NCBI GenBank assembly: GCA_029959085.1
Contig: JARWIR010000008.1
Coordinates: 6,882,001 to 6,946,000, forward strand
Direction: 5' to 3'
DNA: 64,000 nucleotides
DNA from: Nemophila menziesii
Lineage: Eukaryota > Streptophyta > Magnoliopsida > Boraginales > Hydrophyllaceae
The notes beneath the pieces are model-generated. The model made no database searches, was not told the DNA's origin, and saw only the letters and a program-made list of their open reading frames with translations. Shown here in pieces: positions 37,741-50,423 of this stretch. The translations under genes were made by a program, and so were the position numbers. Each line of letters starts with the position of its first letter. Positions within the stretch are counted from its first letter, which is position 1.

Positions 37741-39350
37741 TGTCGTCTCCCAAGGTTTGATAAAATAGTGCAAGTAAACTACACACCTCGAGAGAACAAG
37801 ACTTTCTACAAGTGCACTATTAATTGGCAAAATAAATTAAGTAAGTAGAGTATTGTCTCGGACTACGAAAGTTAATCTTTGAGCAGTGTTCTTAAAGAGT
37901 GTATTAGAATACGCTGCTTGATTAAGTGCCCGTTTGAAAGAGCTTTTTTGAAAAAATCACTTAAAAGTATTCTTGAAAGAATCACTTAAAATAATTTTAG
38001 ATTTCAAAATTATTTTTAATAATTTTTTTAAATTTTAAATTTTATTCTTAAAGCGTTTTTTTACTCTAAAATAAGCACTTCCAAACAAGCCCTAAATACA
38101 TGAAAGAGAAAAAAGTATTTATTTGGTTTTTGGGTTTATAAAACTAAAATCTAAATACGATTATTAACTAAGTAATAGTAAACTAAAGACAAGTAAATAT
38201 ACAAAGGAAAGATAAATGAGAATATAGCTCAAGAATTGCAAGTAATCCCCACTAGTATCTATTTTATGTTTTATTATTAAAGGGTGAATCGTGTAAATAT
38301 GCAATAGTCGAGATTCTAAATTTCTCCTAACTCCCTACAGAGTAGCTTAGGATGCTACTTCAACACTACTAGGGGACTCAGGTGAGATTACCTTACTCAA
38401 TGAAAAGTGGATATATTTCTAACCCTATTGATTATCTAGCTAGACAAACCTGTAAGGATCATTACCTCACACTTGCCGACTATGTATCTTTTTAAGTAAC
38501 TGAACCCCCCATCAAGGTGTCAGCCCTAATTACGTATTAAGGATATTCTTATACTTAACCAGAGAAAGGGATTGAATATGTGAAAAATATATGATAAAAA
38601 ACAATTAAGATTCAATTCAATTTAATAATTTCCAGATTTCAATAAAGCATAAAACAAAACTAGGATTTATATTATTGATGTTCTCAAGCTATTAAATTTT
38701 AGTTCATACTAAGAAAACTAACACTATCAATTAAAATTGTAATATTCATGTTCAAAAGATAAAACAAAATAAGGTTACACTAATAATTTAAGAAGAAAGG
38801 TTGAAGTAAGAAGTGGAAAGGCATGCACTACTTCTAAGCTCCTTCTTCTCTTCTTCTCTCTACTATAGGCGATTTCTAGCTATTACTTTTGAATATGGAC
38901 CATTTTATAATGTTTAAAGCAGATATATAAAGGGTCCATCACGGTTTGGGTGCAACACATTTTGGGTCTTGTGGGCTTCTTTAAGCTATCTTAGATATAC
39001 CATAAACTTTTTAATGAATGGGTGTACTAGATCGAACAAATTGGCAATGTCTACGTTCTCATGACTCCTAATACTATCTATAAACCAAAGGCTTCCTCCA
39101 GAATATTTTTCAGTCTCGCGTGGTAACGCGAGCAATTTACTTTCTAATATTGGTTGACACATGCTTTCACTTTCTAAAAGTTGTTGAATATTCTTTTTTC
39201 ACCATGACTAGGAGTGATATTGTTTTCTTGACTTTTCATAATAGTCTCGGGGTATCTTAACGTCCAAGTACCTAAGAGCTACACACTTAACATAATATTA
39301 GGGCAAAAGATTTAATAGTAACGTAAATACACAAACTAGACAAGAAAGTG
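37741..39350 (-). repeat. Long-LTR-like block 1 in D1
   Basis: Lies immediately 5' (minus sense) of the primer-binding motif, as a 5' LTR should. It contains the word 'ggatcattacctcacacttg' and, on the minus strand, a TATA-like CTTTATATATC near 38925. It is a diverged relative of block 2. Termini could not be fixed, so the LTR assignment is an inference. Its D2 copy is about 56405-58000. Confidence 0.4.
37926..38092. mobile_element. Tourist-like MITE in D1
   Basis: 167 bp. The right end on the minus strand reads GGGCTTGTTTGGAAGTGCTT; the left end reads GTGCCCGTTTGAAAGAGCTT: imperfect inverted repeats of the PIF/Harbinger Tourist type. It is flanked by TAA (37923-37925 and 38093-38095). D2 has the empty site 'gcttgattaaatacgtg' at about 56582 with a single TAA. 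Confidence 0.85.
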
Positions 39351-40359
39351 AAAAACATCAAATAAAAGGGAGAAATCCCTCCACTATGTCCTCAATACCC
39401 CTACAATTATGTCTCGTGACTATATTATTCAATCACATAAACGAAGACATCAAATTCCAAACGAAATAAATTATAAAAATAAATTACAATCCAAGGCGAT
39501 TATAAAAATAATAGCAAACTAAATTAAATATTTTTATAAAAACAATAAAAATAAATTCATATTAACACAAATAGACCAAGGACTAAATCAATGGGGAAAT
39601 CGATCGGGTGGCTGGGTGTCAACATTACTAGCCTCATCATTGAACGATCGGCTTGTAGACGGTGTTGTGATACGTGGAGGACTCAGTTGATGTGCATAAT
39701 TTGGTTATCGTGGACCAGTAGGTAAGACATCTAACCCCCTAGCCGATTGATTTGACAATAATATGAATAAAACATTTGAAATTTTTTTGGATTAAATGGT
39801 GTCAACGTAGTAATGCTTGTTGAATCCTAGTCCTTTTCTTAGCCTTCTCGGTGGATATATATTTATGGAGAAACTTGTGTGATTTTTGTTAGGCGTCAAC
39901 CATCCATCTTGACTCTTGGCATATTTTCTGGACCTGGGCCTAGCTCTGGACGTGGATAGGAGTGATTGATGTCTCTTATTTTGTATTATATTTATAGGGT
40001 CACGAAATATCATTTTGTGGGGTTATTGGACTTATATGAGGGATTATTCCCTAATATGTGACCTATTATTGGACTTATATGAGGAATTACTCCTGATTAT
40101 TTCCTTTTTTTAGATTTATGTGTTAATTTTTTATATCAACAAGCATTTTATTCCATCATTCAAAACATGTAAAGTTAAAGCCTTAGATTGACAATTTGAC
40201 TAAAAATTCAATTATGGCACACAAAACATGTACAACAATTACTATAGAAACGTAAACCCAATGTAACTCCTTGGAGGCTGGTAGGGTGTGATAAAATAAT
40301 GATAAATAAAAATACGAACTATCACCTTCACCAATCACGTTACTCACTAAAAGTATCAT
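39351..40359. other. Middle of D1; no gene
   Basis: Matches D2 about 57930-58930. It contains a duplicated phrase 'ttattggacttatatgag' (about 40024 and 40073). The minus-strand frame 39792-40013 is not conserved in D2. Nothing recognisable. Confidence 0.5.
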
Positions 40360-42234
40360 AGATAGTATGCAAGATTAGATAATAAGTAAGATTTTTTTGG
40401 AGGGACTTAGTGTGTTAGAATCGTGGTTTAGAATAGAAGCGTAGTAAATAATAGTTGCTTGAATAATGACAATAAAATAAAGATAATAATAGTGGAGAGA
40501 ATAATTAATTAAACTACTAATGCAAATTAAGTAAATATGAAAGAAAGAGATGAGATATATAGCTTAGGTTTGCTAGTATGCACTTATCATTCTAATTTCT
40601 CTTCTAGTTATAGGGGTGATTAAATCTCTTAGAGTAAGTAGTCAGGATTCTATATTCCTCCTAACCCCCTTCTTGGTGGACTTAGGTGACAACCTAACAA
40701 TTACCAGGGGACTTGGGTAAGGGGACCATGTGCAACGATCGGTGGTTAAATTAAACCCTACTAACTATCTAGTTATGCAAGTCCGTCAGGATCACTACCG
40801 CACACTAGACGTTTATGTGGTGTTTCAACAATTAGACATCCCTTCCGGGTGACCATCCAACTAATGTTAATGGGGCTGTCTATACTCGTACACTAGCAAG
40901 AACTACAGTCAATACACCAAAGCACATAAAACAATTAAAGGTTAAGAAACTTAATCGATTTAAAAAGGGTTTTCATAAACAAACTTATTTAGAAGAAAAT
41001 CGAATTCAAAGACCATACATATGAAAAACCCAAGCTATGAGAAATTTAGTTCATGCTAACACGAAACAATCTAGAAAAATGTTACATACGGTCAACTTTC
41101 TTCTCCCGATGTTTCTACTTGATACGATGGACTAATAATTAAGCAATGACATGTTTACACTAATAAGAGGGTGTATATATAGATGTTTTATAACCCTATG
41201 TAGAAATATTGGAGTGGAAGGCAAGTAATTGGAGTCCAAGTCCAATTCAAATTCGTTGCCTAAAATATATGATATTATAAACACTACTCACTGTTTTTGT
41301 CATATCTCCTTCGTTACTAGGCCAAATTTAGTGCAAGACCTATCAAAACGACCGAAGCTCAAAGATCTATCTGACCCTTTAAAGGCACTTACAAAATTTT
41401 AGCCTATTTGTAGTTATCTTCACTTTAGTGGACGCCACGGCAGATTTGACAGATTTATTTGGTAGTTTTTCCTTTCCTAATTCAACTCTATTTCCTTTTA
41501 TCTCCTAAATTATCTTGGATTTTCTTCCTAAACTACTTGACATTGATTTAGCCTCTAATTATTTCATTTTACTTAAGAGCTTCACATTAGCACACGAATT
41601 ATATCAAAAACTCTACCAAAGTACTAAATCTCCAAACCAAGACACAAATTAATAATTTATCTAATAATGGGGGAAAATGCCTTGAAAATTAATCAAATAC
41701 ACCTAAAATGATGTTTCAGACCTAGATTAATATATCACAAGTATGGAGACATCAAGACCCCAATTCAAAGTTTTATCGTTCCGATACAATAAAAAATAAG
41801 ATCATAGGGAAGTCTCTAAAAATACACCTAAGTCAATTAAGCACAATGGAAAATAGATAGCAGAATATGAATAATAATCTCAAAGCAACTACTTAGAAAA
41901 TTTCAGCTAATAATATCTACAAAAGAAATTACCTATACTCTTATCACATTAACAATCAACACAGTTTAAATTCAAGATTAGATTTAGGTTTACAATGAAC
42001 GAAGGAGAGGTTCTTCTCTTAGTTTACATGGAGGCTATAGATTGTTCATCGATCCTAAATCGTATCCGATGATCCATCTAACTACTATCTACCGGTTCAA
42101 TTATTTCTAGATCACATAGAAAAGAATCATAAGTTCTTTAAGGTTTTAATGTTAGGCTTAGGGATGATATGATCGTATATTTGGAGAATTTAGAGTGAGC
42201 TTTTTGCTCTCTCCTCATTAGCCACCAACTAATC
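40360..42234 (-). repeat. Long-LTR-like block 2 in D1
   Basis: Diverged relative of block 1. Both share, in order, 'ttgcttga', 'aagtaaatat', 'attctaaatttctcctaac' or 'attctatattcctcctaac', 'aggggac', 'aaccctattgattatctag' or 'aaccctactaactatctag', and 'ggatcattacctcacac' or 'ggatcactaccgcacac'. On the minus strand it has a TATA-like CTATATATACACCC near 41175. Its D2 copy is about 58930-60696. Confidence 0.4.
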
Positions 42235-43307
42235 GCCCTAGAGCTTGAGTTACTCTTATAAAATATTCTCACTCAACCCAATGATTTGATGCACTGCTTA
42301 GCATCCCCAATAACCAAATAATAAAGAATTAAGATGATCATATAATAAATTCCTCTTAGCTGGTCCAAACCATATACTCTTTTTATATAATTTTTCCGTT
42401 CTTTTGTAATATAGCTATGACTCTCTTTTTGACGTGAGATATCATTCTACTTCTTTTTCAATACATTTCTTTTTCTCTTAAATCTTTTTTTTCATTTACT
42501 TTTACCTCGAAAAAGTGTTACAATATAAAGAAATAGTGAATCATCATCAAATTAGAGCATAATTACCTAATAAGCTCAAAATATCCCACCCAATAATATT
42601 TCCCATAATGTTGAACCTACTACACCAAACTCAAGGTCTAAAACGACTGTCTATGCATCGCGATTCGCGTGCGGGTCATATGGACAAGTCCTAAAGTCTA
42701 GGTGGTATGGTTTATAACATGGACAATAAAAAGGCTTTAGAAAGTCTAGAAGGGGCCGAGAAGGATATAAATAATAAATGGGTAAAAAGCTAAAAGGAAA
42801 AAAATGGCTTATCAAATAACTGCCTTAATCAATTTCTAAACTATGCAATTTCATTACTTTCTCACCTTTAGCACGTTCATTAAATGGGTATCAACTAGCT
42901 TGGATCTCACGGCCTACACACCTCTCAAGGCCCCAAGATCAAACATGCTTCTACCGCATTGCTTACTACTCTTTTATTTACTTTTAATGTGTGTTTTCAT
43001 GTAAATACTCTAAGCATATAAAAAACAACTCATAACCAGATTACTTTCTATAATTAACTCACTAATTTTATGCTTTCAAGCTATTAAACACAATGATATC
43101 TAACCCCATGTATCAAAAAAATTAATTTCTTCCTAAAAATAGTAAATTACAAAAAATAATGGAAATGTTAGACAACGGATCCCCACGCCCCCAACTCCAA
43201 AATGAGCCATGACCTCGCAACTCAAAAAGACTCAATAAAGAAATTAAAATCTAACAGATAATGCATATACATAAATGGTAAGGAAGAAAGAGAACATACT
43301 CTAGAGG

Positions 43308-44542
43308 GTATTGCCTTGCATTATCAACATCCAAGGTAGGATTTTGTGGATCTTTCGTGATATCGCACTTTAATTTCTCCAGGAATGTCATGTTGTGCAC
43401 TTGATTTGCTTTGATTTGTCCACATCATCGACGACGAAAGTTTTAGCAGCTTCAACTTTATTTAATCGATCCTCTACCATTTCTCGCCAAACAAGATCCT
43501 TTTCTTTTAAATTCTCTCTCACGAGAGATTTCTTCTTGCTTAGGCTTCTTGATTCCTGCTCCTCTTGGAATTGTCTTAATCCACACATTATTGATATTAT
43601 TACTTACTTTACACATCACTTCTTCATCCCAAATCACATTAGCTTTTCGTACTAGGCACATGATCATAGTTGGATATTTCACATTAAATAACGAAAGTGG
43701 AGAGATCGAAAATCACATCGCCTCCTCAAAGATCAATTGTGACACATATACTTCTTCGCCTCTTAATACATAATTCAAAAATATGGCATTTTTCTTGGTT
43801 ACCTCTAAGATTCTCTTGTTTCCAAAGGCGTTTGGTGTGATGAAATTGTGCCAAATTCTAGTATCCGGTTGAAAGTATTTGTAAGGACAACGTGCCTTCA
43901 AATCTCCCTTGTGTGCTTGCACCTTTCCTTCATCCAACACATGCTCAGAAAGTTGATTCCAATTGTAAGTCATGATATTCTCCACCGCTTCTCTATATTT
44001 GCATGGTCCAAACAATTTCTTGGACTCGAAGTGGTTTCGAATCTCTTCAATTGTAAAAGGTACTAACTTTCCTCTGATTGGAACACAACCTTCATTATCC
44101 CGGCGGAAGAGGCCTAAGTAGAACTCGTAAACTAACTCCATACATAAAGTTGAATGTCTCATCATGAATGTTGTCTAACCCAATCTCTCTCCCATCTCCA
44201 TAAATTTCTTGTACTCACCATCTCCAACTTCTTTTTCAAATATTCTTTCATGAGCAAAAGGTAAATCTGGTAAATGTGTTTTTGCATAAGATAACAAGGC
44301 GTTTGAAGCTTTATTCTCAATTTGTAAAGATTGTGGTGTCTTTTCCTTGAAAGTTGTAACCAATTTGTTCTTTGATTTCACCACATCTAGCTTATCTCTA
44401 CTTACTTGACCTATTTTACCCTCTTTTTTTTACCTGAACTTGTACCTTTATCAATCGTTTTCTTCTCAACAGTACCCAATGACTTGTTTTGATTCTTCTT
44501 CATCTCCCTAATAGTAGATAATGTCTATGTTCTTTTCTTTAT
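43308..44542 (-). pseudogene. Transposase_32-like pseudogene, copy A2
   Basis: Best-preserved copy of the family described at 1024-2269. Between its second and third shared stops it keeps a 150-residue open stretch (44165-43716): EFYLGLFRRDNEG, GKLVPFTIEEIRNHFES, then QPDTRIWHNFITPNAFG and IFEEAM. Shared in-frame stops are TAG 44525-44527, TAG 44175-44177 and TGA 43713-43715. The start ATG of the other copies is ATA here. A one-base shift separates EISREREFK from the downstream KDLVWREMVEDRLNKVEAA, and the natural TAA at the end is lost (43308-43310), extending the frame to 43251. Confidence 0.72.
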
Positions 44543-45033
44543 CTCAATTGACCTCCAACTCAAAGATTTGAACACTGATGAAATTTGTGTACCTTGATTT
44601 TAGACTGAAGAAGTGTTATTTGGGTTTAGGAAAGGTCTTTGATAGGGTGGTCGAGCAATGCCCACTTACTGGGTCTGCTTTTCCATGTTTTTTTCCCAAC
44701 ATTTTTGTTTAAAATAAATTTACTAGTGCCTATGTACATTATCACCAACTTATTGGATATTTACTAGAAGTCCTTACCTACCTCACATCCCTAACATCTA
44801 GGGTCAGCCTTACTATCTTTCATCCTTAGGAATTTGACTAGATTTCATCCAATTTTTATACATCATCCCCTTGTGATCCTTTTACCATTTTGGCATTACT
44901 TTGGTATGTTCCTTTTGATTTTAGTCCAATATGGTTGGGTTTTCCATTCCTTGACCAGAAAAAATGATGGAAAATAATAAAATTAGCCTAAAAGATAGTT
45001 TTAACAAAAAAGATATGAAAACAAGGAACCTAC

Positions 45034-45260
45034 CTCTATGTTTTTCCAAATACGATCGATGTACTGCTCCGGGATCTCCTTCTACTAGTGATAGTAGTAG
45101 GAAGCGTATTCCCTGATCATGTTCAGTATTACTTGGGACACATGGTATCCTGCTTCCCTATCACGGTTTGACATGTTATCCTCTACAAAAAATGGATGGG
45201 AAGCCTGCCCCCTGTACTTCTCCTTAGCCTTCTGTGTGGATCGAAGGACGCTTCCTCCAC
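45034..45260 (-). pseudogene. Exon-like remnant, possibly En/Spm (Transposase_24)-related
   Basis: Minus-strand frame: RSTQKAKEKYRGQASHPFF, then DREAGYHVSQVILNMIREY, then (after two stops, TAG TAG) KEIPEQYIDRIWKNIE, ending at a good GTAGGT splice donor (45033). The Lys/Arg-rich K-A-K-x-x-R block before a short aromatic stretch is loosely like the C-terminal half of Ptta/En/Spm Transposase_24 proteins, but that match is from memory and weak. The equivalent stretches of A1 and A3 share one of the stops. Confidence 0.3.
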
Positions 45261-45542
45261 GAAGTTTCTAAACATGTTTACTTGTAAATATTAGCTGTAA
45301 AACATATGCCATAAAAAATCAAGTTTTTATGTACATTGTACCTTTGCTAGCACACTAAGAAATGAGACACGTGGAACCACGTGATGGGACATGTCCCTCA
45401 CCATATCCATCGTATTTGAGTGACATGAAATCGACCATGATATGCTGCTCAAGTAAATACTTTAATTGTTGGAAGTTTTAAAGTGTAATTTTTCACCCTA
45501 GGGCCAATGTTCAAAAAAAAATTTCATAGCATAAGGACCTTT

Positions 45543-45974
45543 TTACTTAAACCCCGATAATAACAAAAACATTACCATTAGACCTTTTTACAAAATATTA
45601 CTTAAAAGTACCTAAAAATGTGAAAATTACGATACAAGTCCCTTTATTAACCAAAAATATCATTTTAATCCATACATTAATTCAAAATTTCATTTTCAAC
45701 ACCCAGAATACTTGAAATTTGCTCAATAAGTCCATTTATAATGAAAATGCACTTCTAGTCCCTATATAATGCAAAAATTTCATTTTAACTCCCTTTTTAA
45801 TGCACGAATTTTACTATAAGTCCCTAAATTAATCAAATTAGAATTTTAAGTCCCTAAATTAATCAAATTAGAATTTTAAGTCCCTATAATTATTCACTAT
45901 AAGTCCATTTATAAATAAAATTACACTTTTAGTCCATATATGATGCAAAAAGTTCATTTTAACTCCCTTTATAA
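45543..45974. repeat. Segment B3, shortened 'agtccct' repeat field
   Basis: Aligns with 7517-7866 and with 23878-24110. It includes a local duplication of 'taagtccctaaattaatc' with 'aaattagaatttt' (about 45820-45880). Both edges are deletion junctions relative to M1. Confidence 0.7.
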
Positions 45975-47112
45975 CACTATTTGCTTGCCATCCTATCATA
46001 TCTATGGTTTTGTTGTCTTTAAATTTTAATATATCTCATCCTGGATTTCATAATTCCACATTATATGTTATCATATCTACGGGTAATTTGATTTCTTGTA
46101 GCATGTTCCATTCTAATTTTAAAAGTTTATAGGACCTTACAATAAAATTCAAGATCAGATAAGGCAGGCTCTACATTTAGTTTTTTGATACGGAAGGTAA
46201 TGATAATTATATTTGTGAATCATGTGTGTTTTTCAATAAATTGTACTTAACATTTTAATCAGGTAGTATTTCATCAATTAATTTTAATTATTGTAAGTGC
46301 TTCTTTAATTGTAACCATGTTCTCTTATTAATCGAGTTATACATGAGTTTAAATTATATGCGCAATGGATATAACAATTAATTGTCTCGTTAATCAAATT
46401 ATCAGTCTAATTTTCCAACGAAATATGGTCATAGAGCACAAATAACGACCTCTGATTTTGGTATGTTGTAATGTTATATGCTTCTATTTCCATCAATGTT
46501 GGGGTGGAAGTGTTCTTATCGAGTACCTATTCTACCCCTTTCAAACATTTACCCTTACAAAAAATTATTCCAAACAAAAACCTCGTATATGTTAATACTT
46601 ATGTACTTTTGGTTTCAAGTGTAATGCCTCAGATTCTATTTAAATGACAAACAATTGTTTAATCCATGTGCAGCAAATGGTGTTTATTTTCTTGGGTTCC
46701 CTCCAAGCACAAAATCTTATCATGCTTCTGATCATGTCACACTAAAAATGTTATCAAGTCTAGAAGAATGCACTAATATTATCTCGATCCCATCGAGCAC
46801 ATATCCTTCTTGCTATACATCTACAAAACTTTTTTCAACATAGATGTGTAAGACTTTGATGCAAATCTTGTGTGTTTGTAAGTTGCTTGCTTTTTCTATA
46901 ATCGAGTAAATAAAAATATCTACATTGAAAATAGATTTTATTTCTTTTGAAAATGAAGTACATAGTTTAATATTCTGAGGATTATATAAATATAGAATTT
47001 TAGAAACTAAAACCAAACCATTCTATTCCTTATGCACAACTCCAAAACAATCATCTGCCACTAATTATAAAATATGCATATTGATTATCACTTTAATATA
47101 TTTTGAACATTA

Positions 47113-47156
<44 letters not shown>

Positions 47157-47270
47157 ACATATTGAATAAGTTATAAAATTCTTAGCATTAATAAGTTTGA
47201 AACTTGCTATTGCTGCCAAATGTTGCAATTTTGGGTCTGTATGTTCCGATGATCTTCTAAACTCTCACGG
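45975..47270. other. Segment C3 downstream of RING pseudogene; no gene
   Basis: Matches 9430-10819. A short plus-strand frame (46655-46843) corresponds to the one at 10215-10403 but has no recognisable product. It holds a plain (AT)n run. Confidence 0.5.
47116..47152. repeat. (AT)n microsatellite
   Basis: Uninterrupted AT dinucleotide run. The C1 position (about 10680) has a shorter, broken 'atatatataatattatatat' and C2 only 'atatataataaca', so the run grew in C3. Confidence 0.95.
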
Positions 47271-50200
47271 TTACAAGGCAAATGACCTGCAAAGTGGGTA
47301 GGTATTCTTGTGAAGCAGCCACATTGTTATGCATTCTTGATGAATATGGTGATGATAGTTCACCACTCCTACTTCTTCCTCTATTGCATACCCTACCTAA
47401 AATAATTCCCCATAAAGTGGTTGTTTAAAGAAGATAATAACATTAACTCAATTCGAAGTGATAAATATTAGATAATATAATAATTATTTCTTAACAAACA
47501 TATGGAGCATACATCTGTTTCTCGTTGTTTACCAATTTTTCTCAATACAAGATGCGCAAACATTTCTTCACGTCTTAGCTATGTATTTGCACGCTCTTGC
47601 ATATCAAACAATTGTATATCAATGTCTTCATCAGCGTCTTCGTCGTCATCAGTTGTATCATCAAATCTGATGATAAAATCATCTCTGTAAGTAACTTGAA
47701 TGTTAACCGTTGTTCTATCTCGAACAATGCTCTACAAAATACAATGAAGACATGATATTTGTGAGTGAAATAGTTATGCTTGTATTATGAGTAATTGCAT
47801 CCATAGACCAACAATTTAATTTGTGGATCGTGAAGAAGAATCACTCTATCTTTTCATTTTTGGATTGGATTTTAATGGTGAGTTTTGGCTTTGAAGAAGA
47901 CACAAAGTAACTACTACAGTTTGGTTATTTATAAAATGTGTGTTTACAAAAAGCTACTAAAGTAATTGCATATATTAAAGACATAAAATTACTAAAATCA
48001 CAAAACTGTAACTTAATTTTTTAAAATAACCATTGTATTTTAAATACTATATTGAATTTAAAAGAATTTAGCTATACAACACTAGTGGGCATAGTAGAGT
48101 GATGACTTCTGCTTAGTGGTTCATTTTTTGTGTCATATACACTTCACATTTTACTTTTACTATATATTTGGAGATCAAAATGGATCCACGACGCTCCATT
48201 ATTCTCTTTAAGTTGAAGTTTTGTCCTCAAACCGGCAATGTGGTCATGGTTCGAAGAATATTACCAACATATCAACATAAAGATAAATAGAGAAACAACA
48301 TAAATTATAACCTTCCATAGTAATATGAATATAATTCGACCTTATAGATTCAATAGTCGTTCATCTTAAAGAATTATAAGAGATAAAACTTGAGTTCAAA
48401 CTTGTACTCGTGGGCTAGGTAATTCCTTCATGTAGACACCCAAAATAAAGTCTTTCGTTTCTTAGACCATGATAGTAGAACTTAAGAATTAACAATGTGC
48501 ACGTATAAATTATACTTCCATGTCCAATTTTATTTGTCTAACTTACTGATTTAGTGCATGATAAATTTTTTATTCAAACAATTTGATTTATAATATTTTT
48601 CTTTATATTTACATGGACAATGACTCAATAATGTGTGTTTTATTTCTTTATATTTATCATGAATTATTTTTCATTTAATTTTGTAATAAGATATTAGCAT
48701 AGGAGGACGAGTCACTGGTTTCTATCTTATTATTTGTATGCATAGAAAATTAAAGTTTTAAAGAATGATGTAATAATCCATATTATATGGACCTTGATTT
48801 TTTTTAAAAGATAACCGGTTAGGATCTATATCAAATTGTAATATGAAAAAAATATTTTGTACGCATCAGAGAGAAACCAGGATTGTGATGGTCAAGGTCT
48901 TTCCCTTTAATGTGATAATGGTGATTGGCCATGGTGAAGATGGTTGTGTTTATTAGGCTATGTTAGTGTTCCATATGGATGAGTAGTCCAATTTGGTTGT
49001 GACTCAAAGAGATAAGGATATTTTTTTGAGATTATCTTAAACACAACCGTATCTCCTATTCTTATTGTAAACAAGATGGATTTAAAATTATATTTTGGAT
49101 AAACTAAATAAAACAGTACCATTCTCTACAAAACATAGAAAATAATAAAAAAATATCATTCAAATGACAAAAAATATTATGAGAAAATAAAATATCAATC
49201 TTAATCTTTCTTGCTTTGATAACTCACCAAAAAATAATTATAATATAGGTAATGGAAATCTCATCCTCGTAAGTTACTTTCAAACTCTAAAGAAGAAGGA
49301 TATAAACATGGAGACAATTTTCAAAGTGAAGTAAAAGCAAGAAGAACTAAGAGGTTCAGCATAAGTTGTTTATTAGTTTCTTTTTTTTTTAAAAAAGACT
49401 GATGTGGGAATTCGAAGCTAATATTTATGATATAAAATGGTATTTAATCATGAGGATGTATGTGTGTTCTCTTTTATTTCATGCTAAATGTTATCACTAT
49501 TGTAATCATGTAGGAAAATGAATAATTTCAAAGTTATTTTAAGTCACATGCATAAATTAACTGATATATCCTTCATTCCACCCATTATTATGTTTTTTTA
49601 TTATACAAACTAAAAATCCAGTTTCACATTTTACTATTATTATTTCAAGTTGAACAAAATGCAAAACCATTTTTCATTGAAGAAAATGCAAACCATTTTT
49701 CGTTTTTATGACAACCATCTTCAAATTTCTTCGAGAAATTAATTTATCATTTTATAGCATTTATTAGCATCATTAAGTTTTGAAACCGTTGACTTAACAT
49801 AGAATTTTCATTTCCAAAAGTATGTTGTGCATTGAAGGTTTATTCATGAGTTCATCTGTTAGGAATCAATCTTAATTATTACCCTGTTTTTCTAAATTTG
49901 TAAATAAATTAATTGTGTGTGTATATATAATGGAAAAAACATCAGTTTGAGAAATTGGTATACTTTTTAATTTATTCCTAAAATGTATATCCATTAAAAG
50001 TCATAACTCTTATATATAAATGTTACAAACATAATACCTTGACTTTTTTTCCTTAATTATTGTGATATCTTTACAAGGAAAATAAAGATGAATTTAATGA
50101 TTTACAAATGAAAATAAAACTATAATGTATCCTAACTTTATTTTTTATGATAAAATTGTTTCAACTTAGGTGAATAAAAGCTAATATTTATACATGACCC

Positions 50201-50423
50201 CTCAAGGAGATTATAAGGAATAATTTCATAGTGTATGAAATATACTGGAAAGCATATTGTAAATTCTATGAGATAGAATGAAGAAACTAACCATATTTAT
50301 AATTCTTGAGTTTGCAGGAGATGGGTGAGATTCGACCAAATTTTGATTTAAAGTTGTGGCTGAAATGGCACCTTGCTGGTTAAGAGAGTTGTTATTAGCC
50401 TGATCTTGTGTTGGGTTTGACAT
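47271..50423 (-). pseudogene. RING-H2 E3 ligase, copy 3 (C3), inactivated
   Basis: Same exon plan as copies 1 and 2: 50423-50292 (44 codons, starts MSNPTQDQ), 47731-47495 and 47396-47271. Four lesions kill it. There is a TAG at 47579-47581 in the middle exon. The donor after CSICL reads TTAAGA instead of GTAAGA. The third zinc ligand Cys is Tyr (NYHHHIHQEC), and the seventh is Tyr (NTYPLC). Both Cys-to-Tyr changes are G-to-A on the coding strand. Two acceptors have weakened from CAG to TAG but keep AG. The first coding exon is undamaged, so a short N-terminal peptide could still be made if the locus is transcribed. Confidence 0.85.

Larger units (their letters stand above)
23878..42234. repeat. 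Tandem module copy M2 (segments B2, C2, D1)
   Basis: B2 starts at about 23878 and matches 7640 onward and 45711 onward. C2 (24810-30461) matches C1 and C3. D1 is split by the LINE: 30462-31123 plus 36237-42234, matching 53691-54080 plus 54952-60696. There is no A segment before B2; the island lies there instead. D1 runs straight into A2 at 42235. Confidence 0.85.
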
